This document shows, one piece after another, positions 45,020-57,436 of a stretch of DNA of 64,000 bases (its first letter is position 1; every line of letters starts with the position of its first letter). The position numbers were made by a program, and so were the translations under genes. Location of the stretch: NCBI RefSeq assembly GCF_963082655.1, contig NC_081554.1, positions 95,982,245 through 96,046,244 of the forward strand. The letters run 5' to 3'. This DNA is from Stomoxys calcitrans. Its lineage: Eukaryota > Arthropoda > Insecta > Diptera > Muscidae. Below the pieces are notes generated by a model. The model saw only the letters and a list, made by a program, of their open reading frames with translations, was not told where the DNA came from and searched no databases.

Positions 45020-45425
45020 TGGTTTCCCATTTTCAGCAGACATTTTTGCTATTTTTACTAACATATTTCTATGAGTATAGTGCATTTGTTTGTAACACCT
45101 AGAAGGAAGAGAGATTGACGCATTGATAACTATACCGATTGAATCAGAATCACTTTCTGATTCGATTTTGCTATGTCCGTCTGTCCATGTTAATTTGTGT
45201 ACAAAGTACAGGTGGCACTTTTCCTCCGATCGTCTCAAAATTTGGTACAGGCATATTTTCGGCCTTGAGATGAAGCCTATTGAAATTGGAAAAATCGTTT
45301 GAGATTAGATAGCTCCCATGTAAATGTTCGTCCGATTTGCAGTAATATTGCAATGGTCAGTTGTAAACCGATTCTCTTGAAATTTGGCAGGAAGGATTTT
45401 CTCTTGACTCTCGATTGTGATGTGA
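45020..45425 (+). mobile_element. mini-me-like subfamily C copy with R4 end
   Basis: An R4 end (actaacatatttctatgagt, 45057-45076) joins gtgcatttgtttgtaacacc, then the subfamily C core (gattcgattttgctatgtcc) and about two units. A mirrored piece is at 45605-45720. Confidence 0.7.
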
Positions 45426-45604
45426 TGATGTGTGGATTTGATCTAAAGAAAAAATTTAAATTACTTAAATTTTACGCCGGGGCAGCCTTAAAATTATTTC
45501 TTCTAAGGAAAATTGTAAAGGAAATTCTTAGTAAAACCAATATTTTAATGAAATTTTTCTAAAAACAAAATTGCAGAGTAACATTTCAATTAATTTTTTC
45601 TTAA

Positions 45605-45720
45605 GTCAGTAACTTATCAGTGGGTCTATCTCTCTTCCTTCTAAGTGTTACAAACAAATGCACTATACTCATAGAAATATGTTAGTAAAAACAGCAAAAA
45701 TGTTTGCTGAAGATTTCAGC
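45605..45720 (-). repeat. Inverted partner of 45020-45130
   Basis: It reads, reversed, the same junction of subfamily C and R4 (cctagaagg..agtgcatt / catagaaatatgttag), creating an inverted pair about 0.5 kb apart. Confidence 0.65.
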
Positions 45721-45905
45721 AGTCCTTATGTTGCACTTGTTCTCCATAGCAGTCCACCAAACTACTGAGGCGTAAGTAAGTATTGGTCTAATCACGCTCC
45801 TGTAGAGCCAGTGCACTATCCTAGGGTTCAGGCCCCATTTCGAGCCTGCGGCCCGTCTACATAGTGCCCAACATCTGTGAGCCTTCTCAGTATGCTCATG
45901 AATGT
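45721..45905 (-). pseudogene. LINE reverse-transcriptase C-terminal fragment (LOA-like)
   Basis: The minus strand is open for about 58 codons: CWALCRRAAGSKWGLNPRIV, HWLYRSVIRPILTYASVVWW, TAMENKC. The GLNP...WLY...VRPILTYGSVVWW pattern is the thumb-to-RNase H connector of LINEs with RNase H. It may belong to LINE E, whose RNase H starts 360 bp away on the opposite strand. No other part of that element adjoins it. Confidence 0.8.
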
Positions 45906-46264
45906 GACACTTTCAATTATGGATGATTACTTCGTGGTTTTATAATTCCTTAAAATTTTTCATTCCATTGCCATAATTCATAAAAATTCCATTGAAATTT
46001 TGTTAAATGTTTGTCTTTCGGATCAATTTTTGGCTTAAAAATACTTTTAATTACAATTTGTTTAAAACAATCACAACAATTTTGTCTTGATGTTTTAAAA
46101 AATTAGCATTAACCCAGTAACGACGTAACGAAAATTTGATTGGCATAAAATGGATGACTGAAACCATAAAATGGCGTAAAATGGACGACTGAATCAACAG
46201 TTTTTTCCCGTCAAGTTTCGAGGGAAAATTGGCTTGTCGAAAATCGGCAATTTTTATATACCTT
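45906..46264. other. No gene seen
   Basis: AT-rich; a short direct repeat (aaaatgg-acgactgaa) near 46146-46195. Confidence 0.4.
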
Positions 46265-47295
46265 GAAGTCGAGTGCGAGGCACTGCTGCCATTGGCACAG
46301 TCTTGGATTGACGGAACCCTAGTATTGTCATCAGGAATATCATGTTACACGGATGGATCAAAGCTAGAGGACAGAGTGGGCCTGGGGGTTAACATTGAAA
46401 TCCCAGGGACTGAGATCTGTTTTAGATTGCCTGACCATAATACGGTCCTGCACGCGGAGATCCGGCCGATCACGGAATGCATGAAGTGGTGTAGTGCTAA
46501 CGCGAGGACGCCGAGTGTGACCATCTTTACCGACTGCAAAATTGCCATAAGGGCAATAACAATTAGGACGGTAAGGTCGCGAACAGTCTTGCAGTGTAAG
46601 AAGGAGATTAACGCCTTCTCTGAGGATGGGAAAATCCGCATCGTTTGGTTGCCGGGCCATAACAGAGTAAGGGGAAATGAAAGGCCAGACGATTTGGCGG
46701 TGAAGGCCAGAGGACAGCCGTCAATAAACTTGGTTAACCCGAAGCCTTTCGGGTCGACGCAATCCGAGTTAAGGGAGTGAGCGAAGAATGCGCACGCAAC
46801 ATTGTGGAACAGCGAAACGGTCGATAGGACGGGAAAATCCTTTGGGGGGATCCAGATCATGAGAAGGCGAGGCTATTACTGAAAGGAAGCAAGAAGGAGG
46901 TCAGTATAGCTTTTGGTATCATAACGGGACACATAGGACTACGAGCTCACTTATGTAAAATCGGTGCGGCAAATGATAGCGTGTGTAGGGCATGCGGGGA
47001 AGATGATTAGACGTTGGAGCATTTCCTTTGTCATTGCCCGGCTTTCGCGTCCAACAGATACCGGTACTTAGGTGGAGGCACAATATCAGACATGAACCAA
47101 CTTAGCGGAGTGGCATTGAAAACAATTAAGGATTTTGTAAGTAGCACGGAATTTCTAACTTAAAATTTTCTTTTAAGAGGTTACTTTATAGTTTTTAGAG
47201 CGCACAACAAGCTGATTACTGGCTTAGGTGTATGTCCGTAGTGGCATGGGGCATGGGTTAATATCTGCAACCTCTTTTCGACCTAACCTTACCTA
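46265..47295 (+). mobile_element. LINE E: RNase H domain, zinc knuckle and 3' end
   Basis: The open frame to 46780 is an RNase H domain: SCYTDGSKLEDRVGLGV with the first catalytic Asp, LHAEIRPITEC with the Glu, TIFTDCKIAIRAI with the next Asp, and IVWLPGHNRVRGNERPDDLA with the His and final Asp region. RNase H removes RNA from the RNA-DNA hybrid in LINEs of the I/LOA/R1 group. Beyond 46780 the frame is broken, but CRACGEDD, LEHFLCHCPAFASNRYRYLG (C-x2-C then H-x4-C) and TIKDFVSSTEFL are legible to about 47160, then the 3' untranslated region to 47295. Everything before RNase H is missing: a strongly 5'-truncated insertion. Confidence 0.87.
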
Positions 47296-47499
47296 AGTGA
47301 GGAAATGTGTTAAAATAATATTAGTCAGCAGACTTTTATCTATGAAAGTAAGTTTTATATTACACTTACGTTTGCCGCTATTTCACTTGGCATCAATTTG
47401 TGGGCAAAGAAAGAAAAAAGTTTACAGCTACAGTAACGTGGAAATCTCTTGGTGTTTCAGATTTTTAGTTTAACCTCCTTTTCTTATTTTATCTCCAAT
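47296..47499. other. No gene seen
   Basis: AT-rich spacer. Confidence 0.4.
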
Positions 47500-48276
47500 G
47501 GATTTTCGATCCATTTTAATCAAGTTGGAAGAAGAAATTAGCGGCAACATTTAAGCAGAATCTAGATGGTTCTTTGTAAAAATTGTTCAACGTTTATTTT
47601 TTGAAATATTTAAAAATTATAGTTGCTTAAAGTTTTCAGTTTGTTTGCGTTAACTTTTATGAAAATAAAAGTCATTTAAAACCAATAGACCGCCACAGAC
47701 AATAATCTGTTAAAATCATAAAACTAGTTTATGAGCAAAAATGATTCGCTGAAACGTTCACTATAAAATCAAGATATTCTCAAACACAACCACACTTTGA
47801 AAGATTAGGATCGGCCTATAAATAATGTGATGGAAATCAGTGCAAAATCAGCTCTGACTTTATGACCAAATGTTACCGTCGATGGGTCAGTTGCCTTCAC
47901 ACAATAGCGACCACAATTTTCAAAAACAAAAAAGTTGAGGTATCTTTACCAATTTCACAGAACAGAAAAATTCTGAGAATTTTCAGTTTTGAAAATTTGT
48001 GGGGTGGCCCCCTCCCAAAAATAAAATCCTGGCTACGTCTCTGGCGTAGGGTATCTTTACAATTTCACAGAACAGAAAAATTCTGAAATTTTGAAAATTA
48101 GTGGGGTGGCCCCCTCCCAAAAAAAAAAAAAAATAAAATCCTGGCTACGTCCCTGACGTAGGGTATCTTTACCAATTTCACAGAACAGAAAAATTCTAAG
48201 AATTTTCAGTTTTGAAAATTTGTGGGGTGGCCCCCTCCCAAAAAAATAAAATCCTGGCTACGTCCCTGGCGTGGGA
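47500..48276 (+). repeat. Dispersed repeat R3, copy 2, with terminal triplication
   Basis: Body as in 20818-21268; the last ~112 bp occur three times in tandem: 47940-48050, 48051-48162, 48163-48276. Each unit contains acagaacagaaaaattct, tggggtggccccctccc and ataaaatcctggctacgt. The units differ mainly in A-run length and a 12-bp deletion in the second. Confidence 0.88.
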
Positions 48277-49895
48277 TATTCTACAGTCGGCACCGCCTAA
48301 CTTTTGACCTTCCTTACTGTTTTTTTCGATGCAAATATAATTAATTTTGTAAAACTGATTGACCTTATATGCATTTTGATAGATGAAGATTTATGTGGCG
48401 AGGTGTTTACCAAGATCGATCAATGTCATTTTTATTGGCGTCAGAGAAGTTTGGAATCGAAGAAACTGGGATCTTCTTTTTAATCGACTTAAATTCTGCT
48501 CTACTTTTTAAGAAAATCTCAATGCTGGAACTTTGCTTATAGCTTTTCTTTCAACAGGGAAATATTTTTTTTTGTTAGCCAATGTTAGTCACAAACATTG
48601 GGGCAGACAATTTATCTGTGACTACTTTTTTTTTGCTATTCTGCAGTTTCCCTCTGAATTTGGACACAACGCAAATGAATGGTGGCATTATTTTCTTTGA
48701 CTCTAGTCGATCGTGTGTAATTCAATACTTTTGTTCCGAGGAAACTGAAAATCTTGTTGATTTTTCGCCGTAACTTGACATGCCTTGACATGCGTTTATT
48801 ATGATGGCAGGGAGAAAGAACGCAGTGAACGCAGGGCCAAAAAATCCAAAATATGTCAGAATGCGGTAGGTAAAAAACCACCAAAAATACAATCACATGT
48901 GGTGTCAGAATCAGACATTAGAGACATGTGAGTTGAGTCATGGAACTTCTGTAGAGATCTCTCTGCAGCAACCTTTATCGAATGTAATGAGGTAGAGAGG
49001 TGAGGTACGCCATAGTCTGATATCTAATTTGCGGTCTAACCAACATTTCATCCACCTACTGTGGAATCTGCAGAAGGATGCTACAATCCGAAATCCTGTC
49101 AAGGAATAAAAGCGATTTCGTCATGTGTCATGACTTTTGACTGTCGCCATATATTTCCGTGAGTCTTAGGACTTATGTCTTTGCCCTACCTCTAACAATG
49201 CACTCCTTTATCCCTCTGCCCCTTCAAAGTTGTCTTCCACTTGTCGTCTTAAAGTCGTTGCTGGCAGTTTTTTAGGGGGCTGTTGTTGCTGTGTGTGTGT
49301 TTCTGTGTAGCTGGCGTTTTGTTAATGCCGCCAGTGTTGTTTCAACAAAAATGTTTGTGTTTTCTTTGGAAGACATCGTTGTTTCGTTTGTATTCATTTA
49401 CGCCTTCCCCAGCACTTGCACACCACATTTACCACCCAATGAGTTTTTCCCTCTTTGCTTCATGTCTAACGCATGTCATGGTGGTTGTCTAAGTTCAGTA
49501 AAAATGCCATAGCCGGATGGCATAATGTGCGATTTTGTATACCCTACTGCAGGCACACTGGGAACGCAACCATGTCCATAGGCAGAAATGTAGGTCGCTT
49601 AAGCTAAAACGTACATTGAAGAGCACTCATTGATATGGGATTAATTGGTGGGCAAGTTGGCAAATTCCTCCCCTTTCCTGCCTTTCATATTGTCTCGATT
49701 AGTCGTCGTGACTGGTCGTTGGTTCTCTTGTTGATTGGGCGGTACCCAGGCCCTTGGAATTATGTTTAAATGCCAGAATTATACTCAACAGGGTAGCTGA
49801 CTCGAAGTTCGCACTGGTGTCAAACTAGAAATGGCAGCAGCACAATATTTGTTTTTTTTTATTGTTTAAAAGCCACCAAAAGTATTTGAGTTTTT
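48277..49895. other. Single-copy DNA, no confident gene
   Basis: Intron-like, with a TG run near 49290. The frame at 48644-48773 follows a plausible acceptor (gctattctgcag) and reads to a stop, but has no recognised family. Confidence 0.45.
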
Positions 49896-49899
49896 TAAA

Positions 49900-50222
49900 C
49901 AGTTCAATCGCAATAGTGTGATTGCGTTATAGTTGACCGAAAAATTATAACCGGCTATTGTTGGCGAACTCAAACGCCTCAAAGTGACGAAATGTTTGTG
50001 TATCCCATTATTAATATTTTGTAGTATATTGTTAGCAAAGCGCAAAACGGGAGTGATAAAAAAAATAACTGCAACGGTTCGGAGAGTGAAGAGTCGATTT
50101 CAACGAAATCCACGCTGTAGTGTCTATCGTATCGCTAAAGATCTGAAAATATCCGGTGAGAGGATGCACTATATATTGAAAAAAAACCTCCACTGAAGCT
50201 GGACGGCTACAAACGCTCTGAT
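49900..50222 (+). pseudogene. Tc1/mariner-type transposase, DNA-binding relic
   Basis: The frame 50050-50196 reads ITATVRRVKSRFQRNPRCSV, YRIAKDLKISGERMHYILKK, the second helix-turn-helix of Tc1/mariner-family transposases (pattern RNPxRSxRKMAKDLxIS...RILKxDL). Upstream pieces are frame-broken. The next words expected, GYKRSDGE, are just legible at 50205-50228 in another frame, where LINE F begins. It would bind the inverted repeats of its element; the catalytic part is gone. Confidence 0.7.
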
Positions 50223-53038
50223 GGAGAAAACCAGCAAGGGAAAGATTCATATTGCCTTAATTCAGGAGCCATGGACGACCAGGTACAATGTTTCTGGACA
50301 GAACCACATCAACTACCAATTATTCCATGCTAACACTGGCACTCGGCCGAGGTCCTGCGTTGATCCTAACGACTTAATAACACTAAATATTGGTAATACC
50401 GCTACCTTTGTTAATAGAATTAGGGTGATGGTTTCAGATGGAAAATCTGATCGATGAGGTTCAGGATTGGAGGATCTCTACACTGAAAAAAAGGTGGCCC
50501 CAAAATTTAAGATTTTTCCTTATTCGTAGGATTTAAGCAATGAAAACAAGTCAGAGAATCAAAATTTTTATCATAGAGATGCTTTGTTTAAATTTAATTT
50601 CCTATTGACTAACAGACATGACCATCCGTTTCAATTTTAATCGCTGATTGACTCGAATTTTTAAAATTAGGACAAACATTTTTTCAGTACGTCAGCGCCG
50701 AATCCGATAAGCTTCCAGAAACCAACCAGACAAATTTCGGAAAACTAATCAGAAACAGACTTGCGCAAGATAATTTATATTGTCCAAGCATAGAAGACAT
50801 TGTCAACCGGATAACGACTGCAATAGTGGGATCTTTTGAAGATAGTTGTCCTCTTCGAGAAAGGAAATAAGCCTGAAACACGATGTAAATGAGCAGAAGT
50901 TTATTGAGAAGTGTAGTACACACGGCACAAGGAATACAAAAAGAGCGGCAAAACGAGTATCCTGGAAGCTGTTCTGCGAACATGTCGATAGTGTCAATGA
51001 CGCCGGCAAGATGAAAGAGTTTCTCTCAAAAACCCATGTGCAAACTGAAAAGTTTGTAGACGAAATGGGAGTGAGAGCAGAGACAACGAAGGATATATTG
51101 AGGCCTTTTAAGAAAACTAACTTTTTTTACAGGATACGACGAGACTCACCGGAATCTTGAAACAAAGAGATTTATCGAAGGCTTGTCATTACGGAATTTA
51201 TTGTAAAGGCAGCCTTGATGAGCATCAAACCATTTAAGTCACCCGGACCTGATGGAATTTTTCGGGCGTTACTACAGAAAAATGCCGAATATCTGGCTCC
51301 CCATCTGGCCACTATTTTCACAGCGTGACTAGGCCTTCTCTGAAAGCCTGGTAAACAAATTCGGTACGGTGGACTGTAGTAAGGGTTGGCAATAATCCTA
51401 GGGTGGCGTAGTTAGACCCTGCGAAAGAAGAATTGTTGCTGAAATTTCGGCACAGAATGTGACCGCAATATACTCGTTGCCGTTTTGGAATGAATTAAAA
51501 ATACACACAATTGGAATGAATTTGCAGAAATAGCAAATTTATTTGGATTTCAATTTTTCTTACCAATTAGTTATAAATCTGCTTTTGTGGACGGATTTAT
51601 AAAACTTAGTTTGGAAGAACAGAGTTAGTTCATCGAAGGTTGGGACAACAAGAAGGACATCATTGCTCATCCAATCTTACTTAAAGCGTTGGATTTGCTT
51701 ATTCCGGTAAAGATTCTTGACATTTGAAGAATTGCAGCTTACTTCTACCTTATGGCTAAACGGGTTAAAATGTTAATAACACCATTTCACAAACAGATGG
51801 CGTAAACATTCTGGCATAAACACCTGGCGAAAGGCAAGATATGCGGCTCCAAAGGCCGACAGACCAATAAGCTCTACTTCTTTTCTACTCAAAACCATGC
51901 AACCTATTGTGGATACCATGATGAAGAGTATTGTGGATACCAACTGCTCAAATACAAAGAGCATGTCTATGCCAAGGGATGGTCGGTGGAGACTGTCATT
52001 CATAAGAATCCTTCGATGCCAAGGCGAACACAATGCAGGTAGGAGATGACATCGTGAGGGCTTATGACAATGCGCAAACCGACACACTGATCCAATCATT
52101 AGAAAAGTATCGGGTGAATTGGGTCCTTAGAGACTGGATAAACCATATGCTAAGGAACAGGTGGATAAATTGGGGACTATGAACCGTCTCCTCTACTTTA
52201 GAACACAGCCATTAACAATATATTATTATCTCTATCAGCGTATGCTGATGATATGGGTATTGCGGTTATGGGAAAGTTTCACAGCAATCTTAGAGATATA
52301 CCTTAGAGATATACCACAGCAATCTTAGAGATATACCAAATTGGGCTAGGCGCAAGTCCGTGCAAGACAGAAGTAGTTCTTTTCAGCAGTAAATACAAGT
52401 TACTAAGAGTGGCACCAGTCTCCTTGGGGGAGAGAATGTTCCATTTACTGAAAGCGCAAAATACCTGGGTGTTATGCTGGAAAGGAAATTTAACTTTAAA
52501 TCCAACATTTTGGAGTGCCCTCTCCAACTCTTGCCCTATACACCTGCAAGAGAGCCATTGTCAACAGTTTAAACCTAATGTCATTCACTGAGCATATACT
52601 GCAGTTGTCAGACCTATAATGCTATATGGTGTTGTGGTTTGATGAACGGCGCATCAAATTCCGCCTACTGTTCAATACTCACCCAGATCGAAAGGATGGC
52701 TTATTTGTGCTGCTTGAGACGACACCAATTTGTTCATGCGGCGGCTACGTACACTGTGTTATCCTTGATACAATGCCCGATGTTACATGCAGTATGAATT
52801 ACACAGTACCTGAGCCACTTCTTGATAGAAAACATTGTACTTCTATTCCTGACAGGGCCGATTGAAATTACCATATCCCTGGTAATAGAAGTTACATAGA
52901 CTTCTATACGGAAGGGTCCATACTACACCTCAAAGCCCACCAGGTGGGCGAGGTGTACTCTGAAGAACTAGGGCTAGTCATAGCGAGAATGTTGACCAAC
53001 CACTGCAGTGTGTATCAAGCGTAGTTCCTTTCAGTGAA
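50223..53038 (+). mobile_element. LINE F, LOA/Bilbo-like, heavily mutated
   Basis: Pieces in order: endonuclease start (HIALIQEPWTT, NYQLFHANTGTRPRSC, 50248-50360); connector (FIEKCSTHGTRNTKRAAKRV, 50900 on); fingers (FKSPGPDGIFRALLQKNAEY, 51236-51290); palm entry (ADRPISSTSFLLKTMQPIVD, about 51865); YADD box in SAYADDMGIAVMGKF (about 52237-52280); GASPCKTEVVLFSSKYK and AKYLGVML-like text to 52490; connector RPIMLYGVVVW (52612); and an RNase H start IDFYTEGS (about 52899), where the usual Asp of YTDGS is Glu. Order and wording match LOA-clade elements such as Bilbo. Frameshifts are numerous; 51410-51770 is unrelated sequence. It is cut at its 3' side by LINE B. Confidence 0.82.
50482..50688. 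mobile_element. Possible MITE inside LINE F
   Basis: The ends actgaaaaaaa and ttttttcagt are inverted; about 207 bp of AT-rich non-coding DNA interrupts the LINE. No convincing target duplication was found. Confidence 0.45.
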
Positions 53039-54695
53039 AGGTCAGGTAGCTGAATCTTTCTTAAATACTGATTGCTAATGATACTCGAAATGACAAGACG
53101 AGGCCAACATAAACGTCTGTAACCAGGTTAGGCGCGGCTGGAGGCGAGCGTCGGATCTTGGAGCGAGCAGCTCGCGACATCGAGGGATACATGTGTAATG
53201 CCACGTAACCCATGCAGTTGGAGTGTTTGGTTAGTCGATGACTGAAATACCTTGTCTCCAGCTTTACTCCGGTGGATGAAAGGTTAGCCACAATCCAAAA
53301 TCACTCCTTGTCCCGATGTTATTACGATGCAGTGGCAATCCATTTCCCACTTCTTGGAAAATGCCGCGAATTCCGTACTTGGGTACAAGAAACCCATGGA
53401 ACGACCAATAGCTTCAAAATGCTACTGATACCAAGAATGCGGCATTACATAGCAACCCTTCAACCATTAGTAACGCGGAGAGAGGAGAAACGCCTATTCC
53501 GCAGAAAGATAAAGGAAATGTTAAGACGTGAATGCGATCGAATTGAGATGTACAGGATTCAGAATGAAGTCCGGAAATTCTTTCAAAGAATCAAACATCA
53601 ATTTGATGGCTTTGGTGTAGGGTCATCCCTCTGCAGAGACAAAGAAGGAAATCTGGTAATTGATACAGATAGTGTGTTGAGGATATGAAAAGAACATTTT
53701 ACCCAGATGCCAGTGTCCGGCGAAGGAGATATAGCATACCATCTAGTCAGAATGAGGTCCAAGTCGCTGTGATCCGACTAATGAACATCAAAGCAGCAGG
53801 AGCCGATGGGTTGCCCGCTGAACTATTTAAGACCGGAGTCCACATAAGGCGACCGGATAAGGCGTATGCATCAGCTTGTCTGCGCGATCTGGTTAGAAGA
53901 ACACATACCCGATGTTTAGAACCTCAGCATACTATGTCCCGCACAAAAGAAAGGAGACAAGACGGAATGTGCCAACTTCAGAGGAATAAGTCTCCTCCCA
54001 TCGCATAAAAGATACTCTCGAGCGTACTGTGTGAACGATTAAAAACTGAAGTCAATGAGATAATTGTCCTTATTAATGCGGCTTTAGACCTGGTAGAGTC
54101 ACCAGATATTCACGCTGTGTCAAATCCTGGAAAAGACCCGAGAAGGACATATCTTCGTTGAATACAAAGCCTTTTTCAGCAGCCCTATACTTTCAAAGGT
54201 ATTTCAAGCCATGTTTGAGTTTGGTAATCCTGCAAATGTTCGATGTTCTGCAGAATGACACTTGCTGATACACGTAACTCAGTAAGAATAGGAAATAATC
54301 TCTCCAAATCATTCAATACCAAACGAGGTTTCAGACAAGGAGATAGCTTATCGTGTAATCACTTAATATCCTGCTGGAGAAGATTCTACGAGATGCAGAT
54401 ATGAATAGATATGGCACACTACTCACAAGAGAACACATGCTACTCGCCAATGCCGACGACATCGATATCATGGTTGATCACTGCAGCCTTTAAAACAATC
54501 GAAAGAGAATCAGTGAAAATCGGTCTGGCAGTAAATGGAGATAAGACAGAATAGACACGTGTTGTTATATGGTTCAGAAGCATGAGTACTTGTGAAAGCA
54601 GATGAGGCAGTGCTTGGATTGTTCGAGAGAAAGATTCTTCGTAAAATATGTGGACCAGTTTGCTTTGATGATCGGTGTCGTATGGACACGCACAG
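53039..54695 (+). mobile_element. RTE-like LINE (family B), degenerate
   Basis: It starts in sequence equivalent to the endonuclease end (VSRF.PVDERLATI around 53260) after a decayed stretch. The linker (MRHYIATLQPLVTRREEKRL; RRECDRIEMYRIQNEVRKFF; SSLCRDKEGNLV) is open over 53272-53688 and ends in a stop replacing the usual RIWKEH. The fingers (IKAAGADGLPAELFKTG, 53790) follow, then a frame-broken palm and thumb with LANADDIDIM at about 54447, where YADD has become NADD, and ADEAVLGLFERKILRKI near 54600. Both ends are truncated and no duplication is visible. Of the four family-B copies it is among the most diverged. Confidence 0.82.
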
Positions 54696-54960
54696 TGGGC
54701 CAAACGGCAAAAAATTTAGAAATAAGTCTATAACTCTGTTGATTTTAACGGTACAAAATATTCTACACATTTGTTGAGGAGAATATAGGCTGTTAGGAAA
54801 GTGCAGCTGTAGGTCCATTTCTTTAATACAGGGTGATTTACAGGGTGTCAAAGTTGACCACTTTTGATTTCTCCAACCTTCTGGGGGTCATAACTTTTAA
54901 TCTACTGAACCGATTTGCATGATTTAGGGCTCTAGAGAAAGAGCTTGACGAAAAGTATGC
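54696..54960 (+). repeat. Dispersed repeat R8, copy 2
   Basis: Direct counterpart of 30425-30660: cacagtgggccaaacggcaa, gaaataagtc, tttaatacagggtga and aaagttgaccactt. Here gggtg and its surroundings are duplicated once. Confidence 0.6.
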
Positions 54961-56034
54961 CTAATGACTACGCCCTATCATGCCGTTAACGAGGTATGGA
55001 ATTTTAAAATATAATACTTTTGACTTGGGTTTTTTCATTGTTGTTATTCAAAAATTTTTAAAATATTTCAAAAAGATACTCCCATTTCCTTCAAATTATC
55101 GCAAACTTTACCCACGAAAATATTACCATATTTTTCCATTTTCATAAAGAAGAGGTATTGACAAAAGTTTTAAGTGTTAATTTGACCCATTTTGATAACA
55201 ACTCAACCCATGTAAGACCAATGTGACCAATTTTTTTTAATAAATTTTATAAGTTTCTCGCCGGCAATAAAGTTCCACGGGGATTTTTTCACTTTTTTTG
55301 GTTTGAATTAAAGCTTTAAATGTTCCCAACAACTTAGGGTATGTTTCGTCATATCCTAGCCATAAAAAAGGCTGCGTCGGGCAAAATACTAAAAAGTCGA
55401 TTTTCAAGTAGTGCTACATTCATTTTTAAAATCTAAGTATTGCGTCACATTTTATTGTCGATACGTCACATTTTATTGTCGAATCACTTCTATAAAACAC
55501 AAAAAGAATCATGCAAAAATCTCTATTCCATCCGGGTTTATGTAAACTGCAACATAAAACTGCATTTTTCCAAAGAGTCTAATATACCAAATTTTGTTGT
55601 TGTCGTTGTTGTTGCAATATACCTTAAAAGAAAATTTTCATACGTTTTCAACGATGTATAAAACATTTCCCAATTCGGATTCTATCTACTCTAAATTCAA
55701 TCTAGACTTCACTAAACTAGGTGTGAAAATCTCTATTTTTGAATTGTTCATGGGTATACTTTTTCCATGCAGAGAAAAAGTCACTTGCCAAATTTTGGAA
55801 AAATTGGATTAAAAATGTGGGTTTCAGAGCAAAATCACTAAAAATCGAGGTATGGAACCTATACCTAAAGTTGGGACGATCTGGACCCTATTCGGCACAT
55901 TTGTAAGTATGTCTAAAAAAACTCCCTTTTCCAAATTAAGATGTTTAATCTAGAGATTGGTACAGCTGCCATATACAATAGATAAACATCGCCGTTTCGC
56001 CCACTGTGCGAAGTTAGCACAGTTCAACGTGTCA
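54961..56034. other. AT-rich DNA, no gene seen
   Basis: A direct repeat cgtcacattttattgtcga lies at 55443 and 55464. A short GTTGTT run sits near 55595. No coding frame recognised. Confidence 0.45.
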
Positions 56035-57436
56035 AAATACAAAATAGCCATGTCCGTCAGTCTATCCGTCGGTCTGTTAAAATCACGCTACAGTCTTTAA
56101 AAATAGAGATATTGAGCTGAAACTTTGCACAGATTCTTTTTTTTCCATAAGCGGGTTATATACCGATCCTCATATATACCGATCCTCATATATACCGATC
56201 CGCCGATTTAAGGTCTTAGGTCCATTAAGGCCTCATTACTTATCCGATTTGATGAAATTTAGGTCAGTGAGTTGTGTTAAGCCACTCGACATCCTTCTTC
56301 AATTTGGCCTAGATCGGTCCAGATTCAGATACAGCTGCCATATAGACCGATCCGCCGATTTAGGGTCATAGACCCATAAAAGGCGCATTTATAATCTGAT
56401 TTCACTGAAATTTGGGACAGTGAGTTAAATTAAGCCCTTTGACATACTTCCGTAATATGGCACAGATCGGTCCAGATTTGGATATAGCTGCCATATGACC
56501 GATCTCTCGATTTAAGGTTTTGGGCTGATAAAAGGCGCATTTATTGTCCGATTTCGCCAAAATTTGGGACAGTGAGTTGTGTTAGGCCCTTCGACATCGT
56601 TCTTCAATTTGGCTCAGATCGGTTCAGATTTGGATATAGCTGCCATATAGACCGATTTCTAGGTTTTGGGCTGATAAAAGGCGCATTTATTGTCCGATGT
56701 CGCCGAAATTTGGGACAGTGAGTTAAAATAAGCCTTTCGACATACTTCTGTAATATGACACAGATCTGTCCAGATTTGGATATAGCTGCCGGTCTCTCGA
56801 TTTAATGTTTTGGGCTCATAAAAGGCGCATTTATTGTCCGATGTCTCCAAAATTTGGGACAGTGAGTTAAATTAAGCCCTTCGACATACTTCTGTAATAT
56901 GGCACAGATCGGTCCAGATTTGGATATAGCTGCCATATAGACCGATCTCTCAATTTAATGTTTTGGGTCCATAAAAGGCGCATTTATTGTCCGATTTCGC
57001 CGAAATTTGGGACAGTGAGTTGTGTTAGGCCCTTCTACATTATTCTTCAATTGGCCTAGATCGATCAAGATTTGGATATAGCTGCCATATAGACCGATAT
57101 CTCGATTTAAAGTCTTGGCCCCATAAAAGGCACATCTATAATCCGATTTCACTGAAATTTGACACAGTTACTTATGTTAGGCTTTTCGACATCCGTGTCG
57201 TATATGGTTCAGATCGGTTTATTTTTAAATATAGCTACTAAAAATACCAATATTTTGTTATAAACAATTAAACAATGACTTGTACTTATCAGTATTTGGT
57301 CCAAATCGGAATATATTTCGATATAGCTGCTGTGGGGTATAAGGTATGCATTTTCACCGGATTGTAACGAAAGGTGTTTTACATATATACCCGAGGTGGT
57401 GGCCCGGCCGAACTTAACGCCTTTTTTACTTGTTGT
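56035..57436 (+). mobile_element. mini-me-like element with seven ~150-bp units
   Basis: The core start is partly lost (atagccatgtccgtcagtct at 56047). The marker cagtga recurs at about 56265, 56418, 56570, 56716, 56860, 57013 and 57164, i.e. steps of 144 to 153 bp. The right end is complete: acatatatacccgaggtggt, ggcccggccgaactta, ccttttttacttgtt. It belongs to the same subfamily as 15950-17012 and the copy split by LINE A. Confidence 0.83.

Noticed and set aside
48644..48773. Terminal-exon-like frame after gctattctgcag
   Set aside because: Plausible acceptor, but the 43 codons show no conserved look, and no polyadenylation signal was evident.
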